Shown here piece by piece: positions 24,901 through 32,497 of a stretch of DNA of 64,000 nt. Source of the stretch: Hoeflea prorocentri (GTDB lineage: Bacteria; Pseudomonadota; Alphaproteobacteria; Rhizobiales; Rhizobiaceae). The translations under genes and the position numbers were made by a program. The notes under the pieces are model-generated. The model saw nothing but the letters and a program-made list of their open reading frames with translations. It had not been told where the DNA came from and searched no databases. Positions within the stretch are counted from its first letter, which is position 1. Each line of letters begins with the position of its first letter. Location: assembly GCF_027944115.1 (NCBI RefSeq), contig NZ_JAPJZI010000001.1:2046001-2110000 (forward strand), in the 5' to 3' direction.

Positions 24901-25815
24901 TCACTGCGCCTGTGACGCGCTCCCTTCAAGGCAGTCGGATTGCGATCGCAGTGCGCGTGCTATGTATTCCATAAAGGCTTTGACCCTGGCGGCGTTGCGG
25001 ATGTCCGCATGCGTCAGCACCCACAATGAGGTATCCATCGCCGGCAGCGGGTCAGTCACACGCATGACATAGCGGGAGCGGTCGCCAATGCAGCACGGAA
25101 GAGCGGCCAATCCCGCACCCGCTGCAACACAGTCGTGCATCGCGACGAATGTGTCCGCAGTCATGGCAATGCGCTCTGCCGGAACGTTTTCCTTCATCCA
25201 GTTTCCGACCATGGATCCGGTCAGCGCCTGACCGATTCCGACCCATCGGGCATCGTCCATCTGCCCGCTGCGTTTGGCTGGCGCGATTGCTGCTAGCTTC
25301 TCTCTTGATCCGTAAACGGCAAAGGCCAGCCCTGATACGCGCTGTCCCACCAGGGTTTCAGGTGGCTGTTTTGAAGGCCTGATTGCAACGTCCGCATCCT
25401 GCCGGGTCAAATTGAGGCGCGTTGTCGTAACCGAAATATCAAGACAGATACGGGGATGACGGAGACTGAATTCCCGGATCATGGGTGCGAGAACCGAAAA
25501 CAGAAGCGAATCCGTGGTCGTCACGGTCAGTCCGCCTTCCAGGCGAAAATCGCTACCGAGCAGATCGCGGCTTATGCCCGCGACGCTTTGCTCGATATCA
25601 CGCGCCGCTTCGACGACTGCGGCGCAAGCAGCCGTGGGACGATATCCCGACTGATGCCGCTCAAACAGCCGAATACCGTTTTCATCCTCGAACCTGGATA
25701 TTCTTCGCAGCACGGTGCTGGCGTTGACTCCAAGCCGTTCCGCAGCCGCAACAGCGGACCCGGCTTCTGCCACCGCGATCACATAGCGAAAGATGTCCCA
25801 GTTCGTATTCTGCAT
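24901..25815 (-). CDS. LysR-family transcriptional regulator
   Basis: 304 residues from the ATG at 25815, where the helix-turn-helix begins (NTNWDIFRYVIAVAEAGSAVAAAERLGVNASTVLRRISRFEDENG). A periplasmic-binding-protein-like effector domain follows (GGLTVTTTDSLLFSVLAPMIREF). The helix-turn-helix layout (one-copy LTTR with VLRRISR) resembles the GcvA/MetR-independent branch active on amino-acid genes, but the target cannot be read. It is divergent from cytochrome c' and lies upstream of kbl. No Shine-Dalgarno is visible, and a palindrome covers its start. Confidence 0.85.
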   Translation of the reverse strand: MQNTNWDIFRYVIAVAEAGSAVAAAERLGVNASTVLRRISRFEDENGIRLFERHQSGYRPTAACAAVVEAARDIEQSVAGISRDLLGSDFRLEGGLTVTTTDSLLFSVLAPMIREFSLRHPRICLDISVTTTRLNLTRQDADVAIRPSKQPPETLVGQRVSGLAFAVYGSREKLAAIAPAKRSGQMDDARWVGIGQALTGSMVGNWMKENVPAERIAMTADTFVAMHDCVAAGAGLAALPCCIGDRSRYVMRVTDPLPAMDTSLWVLTHADIRNAARVKAFMEYIARALRSQSDCLEGSASQAQ

Positions 25816-25823
25816 AAATGCAG
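25810..25823. promoter_or_regulatory. Palindrome over the LysR start codon
   Basis: CTGCATAAATGCAG, a perfect 6-bp inverted repeat with AA between, covers the ATG of the LysR gene (25815-25813). A regulator bound here, or an mRNA hairpin, would control its own translation or transcription. Autoregulation is inferred. Confidence 0.4.
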
Positions 25824-26010
25824 ATTGAATATGCAAAACTTCACGTTGTCGAGCGATATCGCATTTTTTAATGTTTGTAAGGTGAATGTACGAATTTGGC
25901 CTAGATAGCGGCTGAAAACGGAAAGACGCCGGACTATATGCGGTCGGTGGCACGCGGTTCAACCACCGCGCAATACGCAGAAACAACTATGATGATAATG
26001 GGAGAACATA

Positions 26011-26439
26011 ATGTATCGCGCATTTTCAATGGCAGTGCTTCTGACGGTCGGCCTTGCAGGCGGCTCGCTCGCGGCGGACGCTTCGCTGGATAGACAGACA
26101 GTGATGAAAAACGTCGGCGCAGCGACCGGTGTGGGTGCCAAGCTGGCAAAGGGAGAGATGGAATTCGATCCCGCTACAGCGCAGCTGGTGTTCAATACGC
26201 TCAATGCCGCCGCGAATGGCTACGGATATATGTTCGGTGAAGGAACCGAGAGCGGCAATGATACGGAAGCCTCACCCAAAATCTGGGAAGACAGGGCCGG
26301 GTTTGACGCTGCGGTCGCTCAGTTCGCAGCCGATACAAACGTGAAAATCACAGACCTTGCCAGCTTTCAGGCAGCATTTGGAGCCGCTACGAAGAACTGC
26401 GGCACGTGTCACGAAACATACCGCATCAAAAAGCAGTAG
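26011..26439 (+). CDS. Cytochrome c'
   Basis: 142 residues with a signal peptide ending SLAADA. The c-type haem motif CGTCH is at 130-134, near the C-terminus as expected for cytochrome c', followed by the short ETYRIKKQ end; four predicted helices precede it (RQTVMKNVGAATGVGAKLAKGE and others). Cytochromes c' bind NO and help protect against nitrosative stress in the periplasm. It is transcribed away from the LysR gene and ends before a strong terminator. Confidence 0.9.
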   Translation: MYRAFSMAVLLTVGLAGGSLAADASLDRQTVMKNVGAATGVGAKLAKGEMEFDPATAQLVFNTLNAAANGYGYMFGEGTESGNDTEASPKIWEDRAGFDAAVAQFAADTNVKITDLASFQAAFGAATKNCGTCHETYRIKKQ

Positions 26440-26488
26440 CCGAACTCGAACGGTTCCAACCGTATTCGCTTAAGCAGCTTGTCATTGT

Positions 26489-26520
26489 CCCGGTTCACCT
26501 TTTGGAGAACCGGGATTTTT
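26489..26520 (+). terminator. Rho-independent terminator after cytochrome c'
   Basis: CCCGGTTC (26489-26496) pairs with GAACCGGG (26507-26514) around a ten-base loop and is followed by ATTTTT. It ends the cytochrome c' transcript, 50 bases after its stop. Confidence 0.85.
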
Positions 26521-26601
26521 CGCTTTAGGAGCCGCACTTTGAAAACGGCCGGCAATCGCCCGGTCCGGACCGGCAGGTTTCGCTGAAACGAGCAAGACGG
26601 C

Positions 26602-27561
26602 TTATTTCTGATCCTCGGCGATCGGCAATCCCATTTCCTTGTAGAATTTGATCGCCCCGGGATGAAGCTGATGCGTTATGTTGACCAAGAGCTCGTCGTC
26701 GACGCCATTCCACCATGCGGATTGCTTAATCAGACCCGGCCTCACTTTCCAGAATGCCTTCGTTAGAAGGTAGGCCGTTTCGGTGTCCATTGCCGCCGTG
26801 GTGTAAACCACCATCGGTACGGACGCCGCGATGACATCATCAAGTTGTCCGGCATAGGTTCCGGCGGGAATAACCATGCGCGTACGCCGTGTTTTCGTTA
26901 ACTCGCCGGCATCCATGTTCAAGAGGTTGACGCTGTATTCATTGGCAATCTTTTCAACCATCGGCATCGGCCAGAAACCGGCAACGACAAAACCGGCGAC
27001 CTTATCATCCTTCATATTTGCCAGGGCATCCTTTGGATTGCCGTCAACGATGGAAACACTGCCTTCCAGTCCAAACAGTTTGATATACTTGGCGGCTTCT
27101 CGCGCGGCAAATGTGCCGTTTTCCGTTTGCAGCGACTTTCCGCTGAGTTCGGGAAAGGACAACACGGCCTCTTCGCGAGCCATCACGAAATGCATGGTCA
27201 GCGAGGGTGCCGGAAACAGGGCGCGTATATTGTCGAATGCCTTGCTCTGTTTGTTGGCGAACATTGCCTTGCCCTGTTGTGCAAGGTCCACAAGTACGGG
27301 CTGCGACATGAACATGTAGTCGTCTTTTGCCATCTCCACATCGAGCACATTCTGGCTCGAACCGGTGCTTGGCTCATCGACAATGGTGATTGTGCCGCCG
27401 GAACCATCCTGCAAAGCCTTCGAAAGCTCTGCCCCTATCTCGTGATAGGAAGATGATTGCGGGGCGGATTTGAATGTGATGTTCACATCAGCCTTCACCG
27501 GCGTGGCCGCCAGGACAATGAGCGGAAAAGCAAGGCTGAGCAGCTTAAGCGTCGATAACAA
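26602..27561 (-). CDS. TAXI-family TRAP transporter solute receptor
   Basis: 319 residues from a TTG at 27561, which has GGAAGGA eight bases upstream and begins a signal peptide (ending TPVKADV); upstream in-frame ATGs would add about 80 unrelated residues. The mature protein (ITFKSAPQSSSYHEIGAELSKALQDGSGGTITIVDEPSTGSSQNV) is a TRAP-TAXI periplasmic binding protein. Its TRAP membrane subunits are not next to it, so it is an orphan receptor here or works with a distant transporter. Confidence 0.85.
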   Translation of the reverse strand: MLSTLKLLSLAFPLIVLAATPVKADVNITFKSAPQSSSYHEIGAELSKALQDGSGGTITIVDEPSTGSSQNVLDVEMAKDDYMFMSQPVLVDLAQQGKAMFANKQSKAFDNIRALFPAPSLTMHFVMAREEAVLSFPELSGKSLQTENGTFAAREAAKYIKLFGLEGSVSIVDGNPKDALANMKDDKVAGFVVAGFWPMPMVEKIANEYSVNLLNMDAGELTKTRRTRMVIPAGTYAGQLDDVIAASVPMVVYTTAAMDTETAYLLTKAFWKVRPGLIKQSAWWNGVDDELLVNITHQLHPGAIKFYKEMGLPIAEDQK

Positions 27562-27843
27562 TGCCGGGTCCTTCCGGTGAAAAATCAGTTTGCCCGCCGG
27601 CGAGTGGTGAGCGGCCCGTTGTACAAAGGCCTGCCTGCCTTCTGCCTCGCGAAGCGCTTGCCGATCCAATACCGACTCGCTTGCCCGCCCACGCCTGTAA
27701 CGAAAACAGCCAAATCGTGACAAAAAGTTGATCGCGTGCCCCTTTTGTGACCATCGCCTCATCATGCCGCTTTTTTTGGCTGCGAAACCACGCCGGGAAA
27801 AACAGAACACTCATTAGAAGCGGCACGGTGTGAATGTTCCAAC

Positions 27844-28788
27844 TCAATAGCCCTTTGCACGGTCCACACCCCTCGGCACAAGCCCTGTTTCGAAATATGC
27901 CGAAATGTTTGCAGCCACGATCGCACTTGCGGTCACACGGTTCGTCGGCGCCGAAATGTGCGGCAGAACTGTTACCGAAGGGTGCGTCCAGAAGGGGCTT
28001 TCCTCTGGCAATGGTTCTTCATCGAAAACATCAAGAACCGCGTGATCTATATGCCCCCCGTCAAGCCTGTCGAGGAGTACGGTGCTGTCCAAGATTGGCC
28101 CGCGGGCAAAATTGATAAGGCTTGCGCCTGCCTTCATCTCCAAGAGCGCGGCACTGTCCAGCAACCCCCGTGTCTGTTCGGTCAAGGGAAGCAGGATGAC
28201 AATAATATCCGACAGTTGAAGGATATTCCGCAGGCCTTCGGCCCCGTGAAAAGTTTCAACGCCAGCCATGTCGCGTGGTGTCCGGCTCCAGCCACGGACG
28301 TCGAACTCCTGCTCCCGCAGCTTCGCGGCGGAAGCCCGGCCAAGGTTTCCCATGCCCAAAACACCAACGGCGCGGTCGGTCGGAAGACAAAGCTCATGGA
28401 GCTGCCACAAGCGCCGCCCCTGCTGGCGACGATAGCGCGGCATGTCACGGTGAAGATAGAGCGTCCAGGCCAGCACAGCCTCGGACATCGCCTTTGCCAT
28501 TTGAGGATCTTCCAAACGAACTATGCGCGGTCCGTCATGCGGCAGTTCCGCCGCAATATGTTCGACACCAGCCCAAAGGCTATGCACCCATTCCAGATTG
28601 GCCATCGTGGCAAGATCGGCCGGGTCCGGGTTGGCGACGATCGCGACCCGGACCGCCTCTCGCTCCTTATCCGTCAACGCATCAAGCGGCTCAATCCGGC
28701 AACCGGGTATGGCGTTGCGCAAAGCATCCAGCCACCTGTCATGATCCGACTGGTCGATCCTCGAAACGAACGGAATGATGGAGGACAT
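27844..28788 (-). CDS. GhrA-like 2-hydroxyacid dehydrogenase
   Basis: 314 residues from the ATG at 28788 (a start nine codons upstream is less likely). The Rossmann loop VGVLGMGNLGRASA, the Arg of NFARGPILD and the FDEEPLPEESPFW-HPSVTVLPHIS block (with the His catalytic) are those of glyoxylate/hydroxypyruvate reductase A. The enzyme would reduce glyoxylate or hydroxypyruvate with NADPH. It stands alone. Confidence 0.87.
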   Translation of the reverse strand: MSSIIPFVSRIDQSDHDRWLDALRNAIPGCRIEPLDALTDKEREAVRVAIVANPDPADLATMANLEWVHSLWAGVEHIAAELPHDGPRIVRLEDPQMAKAMSEAVLAWTLYLHRDMPRYRRQQGRRLWQLHELCLPTDRAVGVLGMGNLGRASAAKLREQEFDVRGWSRTPRDMAGVETFHGAEGLRNILQLSDIIVILLPLTEQTRGLLDSAALLEMKAGASLINFARGPILDSTVLLDRLDGGHIDHAVLDVFDEEPLPEESPFWTHPSVTVLPHISAPTNRVTASAIVAANISAYFETGLVPRGVDRAKGY

Positions 28789-28875
28789 ATCCACAAATCT
28801 CTGGTTTTGAAGCAAAATCTCCGCCCGGCGACGGTTAGCATCGCGTGGAGATTATCGCAATGTGCAATGGTACCG

Positions 28876-29787
28876 TCAGCGCGACACCTCATAGAACCTG
28901 CCATCATCCAGACCGAGAACAAAGCCCTTGAAACCGTTCGTATTCTGGAGCACGATTGCCTTGTCGATCCTTGTAGGAAGCGGGATCGTTTCCCGATTGA
29001 CCGGGCCGCTCGGGCCCCATCCCACGATACGCAACGTCCTGCGATCCTTGGAAGGCAGGGCAAGCTCCAACCGCCCATCACCATCTATGTCTGCGACCGC
29101 CGACAGGCGAAGCTCGCGAGACCCGATGACATGGTTTGAAAAGCCCTCCATCGCAGCCAACTGCTTGAGGCGTCTGCCATCGAAGGAAAGAAATATCAGC
29201 GTGCCTCCGATGTGTGGCGTGCGCACATAGGCAATTTCAAGTCCCGGCCGCCCGTCCAGATCGTGAATTGCAGCAATATTGAGCCAGCGGTTGGCGCGGC
29301 CTATGGGGTCCGTGGCGGCCAGTTCGACAAGCCGCCCTTCCCGTATTCCATAAATAACTACGGCTGCGCCCACGGCCTGCCCGGCCCGGATTGTGATCAC
29401 CTCAGTCAGCCCATCACCGTCGAGGTCTGCCAGGCGTGGTGTCCGGTCCTCAAAGACCTGATTTTCCGGCAAGCTCAGTGTCAGCACAGTCCCGCTGCGT
29501 GTGCGGACAACCAACTCACCCGCCTCGATCGCATCTCCGAGAACCGCATGTGCATAGCGCTCTGTCGGCGCGCCATACCAGGCTTCGCGAATGTCTCCTG
29601 AACCGGATGCAACCCGCCCGTCTGGCAAACCGCCCGGCGGGGTACGTTTTCCAGGCTCCTTGCTGATTTCTGAGGGCACCTTAATATCCAACGACGGTTC
29701 AACCCGCCAAGTGTCAGCAGCATGTGATCCCGGAGGAACGAAACCGGCAATCACAATCAGGCAAAACAGGAACGCGCAACGGTTCAT
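28876..29787 (-). CDS. Exported VCBS/FG-GAP repeat protein
   Basis: 303 residues with a signal peptide ending GSHAADT and a GGAG ten bases before the ATG. Two calcium-type loops LADLDGDGLTEV and VADIDGDGRLEL, each a D-x-D-G-D-G-x-x-E motif, mark a beta-propeller of the FG-GAP/VCBS kind; a third degenerate one, IHDLDGRPGLEI, lies between. These proteins bind ligands or other envelope proteins. Such single genes recur in Hyphomicrobiales; function unknown. Confidence 0.75.
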   Translation of the reverse strand: MNRCAFLFCLIVIAGFVPPGSHAADTWRVEPSLDIKVPSEISKEPGKRTPPGGLPDGRVASGSGDIREAWYGAPTERYAHAVLGDAIEAGELVVRTRSGTVLTLSLPENQVFEDRTPRLADLDGDGLTEVITIRAGQAVGAAVVIYGIREGRLVELAATDPIGRANRWLNIAAIHDLDGRPGLEIAYVRTPHIGGTLIFLSFDGRRLKQLAAMEGFSNHVIGSRELRLSAVADIDGDGRLELALPSKDRRTLRIVGWGPSGPVNRETIPLPTRIDKAIVLQNTNGFKGFVLGLDDGRFYEVSR

Positions 29788-29858
29788 ATGTCATTTACTC
29801 CAAAATCCGGTGTTCGCAGCGTAGTCGAGCCCGGTTGATCGTCACCGGTCGCGAAGGC

Positions 29859-30239
29859 TCAACCTGCGATAATTTTGACGTATTTTCCGAAAACCCAGCC
29901 GGTCTTGCCCGGACCGATATAGGGTCGATCGGCTGAGGCAGGGGAACAATTGATATCAGGCGATCCGTAGGCGATGCCGAACCAGCCATTGTTTTCATCA
30001 AAAATCCAGACTTCATCATTCGTGTTGATTTTGTTCAACATGCGATGCCCGCTTCCTGGGCCAGCGCGGACTGCCAGGAAGTTATCGCCACTCGGATCGA
30101 GACCGGTCACCACGCCGAAGCTGCAAGTGGCAAGATCGTCAGCAGCCCATACCATCACCGGGATATCGAGTTCCTCGGCCAAAGCCGGTCCGAGCACCAC
30201 CGAAGCAGCCAAAATGATTCCGGCAAACAGCTTGCGCAT
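29859..30239 (-). CDS. Secreted SH3-domain protein
   Basis: 126 residues from the ATG at 30239 (GGAG upstream), with a signal peptide ending GPALAEE. The mature part (FLAVRAGPGSGHRMLNKINTNDEVWIFDENNGWFGIAYG and TGWVFGKYVKIIAG) is a bacterial SH3 (SH3_3) domain, a cell-wall or peptide binding fold, with Cys residues that may form a disulfide. Function beyond that is unknown. Confidence 0.75.
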   Translation of the reverse strand: MRKLFAGIILAASVVLGPALAEELDIPVMVWAADDLATCSFGVVTGLDPSGDNFLAVRAGPGSGHRMLNKINTNDEVWIFDENNGWFGIAYGSPDINCSPASADRPYIGPGKTGWVFGKYVKIIAG

Positions 30240-30286
30240 TCTGAGTTCTCCATTTGTTGGGACAACACCTTCCGGTCCGAGGATTG

Positions 30287-30919
30287 TTAAGGTGAAACGG
30301 GATTGCGCGCATCCGCCAGTATCCGTCCGCCAATGGCGATGAAACAGACGCCGGCCACCCTCTCGATCCAATGGCGTGAGCTCTCAAGACGGCGCATCAC
30401 CGGGCCCGACGACATAAAGAGGCTGACGGCGGAGTACCATAAAAGCGCACTTGTAAAAACGAGCGCAACCATAAGAACCATAAGCCAGAATGGTGTCGTA
30501 TCGGTGACAGCGGTGGCAAAGACACTTGCAAACAGAACAATGGCTTTCGGGTTCGTCAACGTGACGAGAAAGCCGAAGACAAAGGCGTTGTGGCGTCGAC
30601 CGGACGAGGTATCAGACACTTCGATCGGCTCCGCGCGCGTGAACAGCAGACGCAGGCCAAGCCATGCAAGATAGCAGCCTCCAAGCACTCGGACCGTCCA
30701 GGCAAGCCATTGATATTCCACCAATATGGCAGAAAGCCCGACAAGGCTCAGGGCCGCGTAAAGTACCAAACCCAGGGATACGCCAAGTGTTGTCAGCAGC
30801 CCGGCAATCGCACCACCGGTCATGGAAGAGCGGACGACGGCAATGAAATCCGGACCCGGCAGCATGAGAGCCGGGATGAAGATTGCAAAAACTCCCGCAA
30901 GGATCAGCATTTGATTCAC
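30287..30919 (-). CDS. LysE/RhtB-family amino acid exporter
   Basis: 210 residues from a GTG at 30919, which has GGAAGGAG eight bases upstream. MLILAGVFAIFIPALMLPGPDFIAVV, VGLSAILVEYQWLAWTVRVLGGCYLAWLGLRLL and AFVFGFLVTLTNPKAIVLFASVF are the usual six-span core and conserved GP/NPK motifs of the LysE/RhtB family. It exports an amino acid or homoserine-lactone; the substrate is unknown. Confidence 0.87.
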   Translation of the reverse strand: MNQMLILAGVFAIFIPALMLPGPDFIAVVRSSMTGGAIAGLLTTLGVSLGLVLYAALSLVGLSAILVEYQWLAWTVRVLGGCYLAWLGLRLLFTRAEPIEVSDTSSGRRHNAFVFGFLVTLTNPKAIVLFASVFATAVTDTTPFWLMVLMVALVFTSALLWYSAVSLFMSSGPVMRRLESSRHWIERVAGVCFIAIGGRILADARNPVSP

Positions 30920-31069
30920 GTTCAGAACTCCTTCCGCCGCATGCAACCGCCATGCCGCTTTCCAAGAGACTATCCCCGATCACCGCATATCAGCAACGGC
31001 CGACCTGTAATCCAAAGCGTCTTTCCTCGCGTAAAGATCTATGGGAGCAACAAACGGAGCACAAAGGCA

Positions 31070-31462
31070 ATGTATGTGACAGCCTTTTTTGCCGGCCTGC
31101 TTGCCATGTTTTACAGCCTGCTGGCCTTTCGCGTTATACGCAGCCGGCGGAGCGCTCGTATCGCCTTTGGCGATGGCGGCGATAAGGCCACGCTGCGTGC
31201 GATAAGGGTGCATGCCAACTTTTCCGAATATGTTCCGTTTACACTCCTCCTGATGGCGCTGGCGGAATGGCAGTCCGTGCCTGCATGGATCCTTATCCTC
31301 ATGGGCACCATGCTGACCACGGGCCGGTTTATCCATGCCTACGGCGTCACCCGTGAGCCTGAGATCACCGGATCGCGAACACTCGGCATGGGACTGACCT
31401 TCGCAGCTTTGATCGTACTGGCCGCGCTCAACCTGGCTCTCGGTATTTACCAGGCGCTTTAG
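31070..31462 (+). CDS. MAPEG-family membrane protein
   Basis: 130 residues from the ATG at 31070. Four hydrophobic segments and the sequence LRAIRVHANFSEYVPFTLLLMALAE, then GRFIHAYGVTREPE, match the MAPEG family of membrane-associated glutathione and eicosanoid enzymes. Bacterial members are usually uncharacterised. The gene is convergent with the metalloprotease, with a four-base overlap of stops. Confidence 0.85.
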   Translation: MYVTAFFAGLLAMFYSLLAFRVIRSRRSARIAFGDGGDKATLRAIRVHANFSEYVPFTLLLMALAEWQSVPAWILILMGTMLTTGRFIHAYGVTREPEITGSRTLGMGLTFAALIVLAALNLALGIYQAL

Positions 31463-32475
31463 GAGGCAGAGACCATAATGCGGTATTCGCCTGTCCGGTT
31501 GGGATTATAATGCCTTATCGCGGCATAATAGGTGCCCTCACGCAGACGCGCGACGATCCGGGAGTTCTGACCGCGTCCGCCATCATCATTCTCGGCGACT
31601 TTCGCTGTCTTGCTGTCCGGGCCGAAAAGCACCATCACGACATCGGTTGAACCGGTCGTCTCGATGATGTGCATGCCGTCCTTCTTGACCTTAAAGCTGA
31701 AGAGATCCTCTTCGCCGGCGCTCGAGATTTCCGCTTCCGTTCCACGCATGACATCCAGTTCAACGATATTCGGGTCCGCACCGCCCCGGCCCGGATACAT
31801 CACCGCACTGGCAATGAAGGCCTTGTCCTGATCGGACAGATCGTTGTTCTCGCTGGTCGCTCCCATATTGGTCGTCCAGCTGTCCGGAAACGCGTAGAGC
31901 ATGATCGACTGCGGATCGAACTCGGTTCCGTGCACCTGATCGGCACTATACTTGTTGAGCACATTATGACGGATCGTCGCCTCGTCCCAGAAGTTCGGAG
32001 CACCCGACAGATCATCGATCACCTGCTGCTCGTTCCACATAATCCCGCCATCGGGGTTCTGATGTTCATGGCTCAAGCCGATCATGTGGCCGAATTCATG
32101 CAGGATCACACCCTGATCCAGCCAGCCCAGATTGAGCGTGGCCGCATGCAGCGGGATACTCGCATTGTCCGTTCCGACATAGGACCAGGCGCCGTCATTT
32201 TCATCAAAGGTCACCCTGATTTCGGCGCGTGGATCGTCGGTGAAATCAAAGTTCAGATTGGCATGGTCGGTCCACATGGGGGCCACCTGCCTGACCATGT
32301 CCTGCTGCTGTTGGGTTCCGCCAAGAAAACGGATTCTCAACGTGCTGCCGTTTGCCCATTGCTTGCCGATCAGGCTTATCGCGCGTTCGCGGCCGCCGAT
32401 CATGCGCGTACGCTGAACCTTGACCAGGTCTTGCGGCAAGATCCGGTCGTAACACATATGTTTTGCTGCCTTCAT
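31459..32475 (-). CDS. Astacin/matrixin-like zinc metalloprotease with PPC domain
   Basis: 338 residues from the ATG at 32475. The zinc site HEFGHMIGLSHEHQNP at residues 126-141 (HExxHxxGxxHE) and a met-turn SIMLYAF place it with the metzincin group of peptidases (M12A-like, as in bacterial astacin-like enzymes). The C-terminus (about 238-338, ending GEYRIMVSAS) is a pre-peptidase C-terminal (PPC)-like beta-sandwich, usually a domain of secreted enzymes. Oddly, no signal peptide precedes the domain: the protein opens MKAAKHMCYDRILPQDL. It begins 22 bases after the hydrolase-metacaspase stop, so the two form one operon and probably act together. Confidence 0.85.
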   Translation of the reverse strand: MKAAKHMCYDRILPQDLVKVQRTRMIGGRERAISLIGKQWANGSTLRIRFLGGTQQQQDMVRQVAPMWTDHANLNFDFTDDPRAEIRVTFDENDGAWSYVGTDNASIPLHAATLNLGWLDQGVILHEFGHMIGLSHEHQNPDGGIMWNEQQVIDDLSGAPNFWDEATIRHNVLNKYSADQVHGTEFDPQSIMLYAFPDSWTTNMGATSENNDLSDQDKAFIASAVMYPGRGGADPNIVELDVMRGTEAEISSAGEEDLFSFKVKKDGMHIIETTGSTDVVMVLFGPDSKTAKVAENDDGGRGQNSRIVARLREGTYYAAIRHYNPNRTGEYRIMVSAS

Positions 32476-32497
32476 TCCTTGATCCTCCTGCTTGCTG

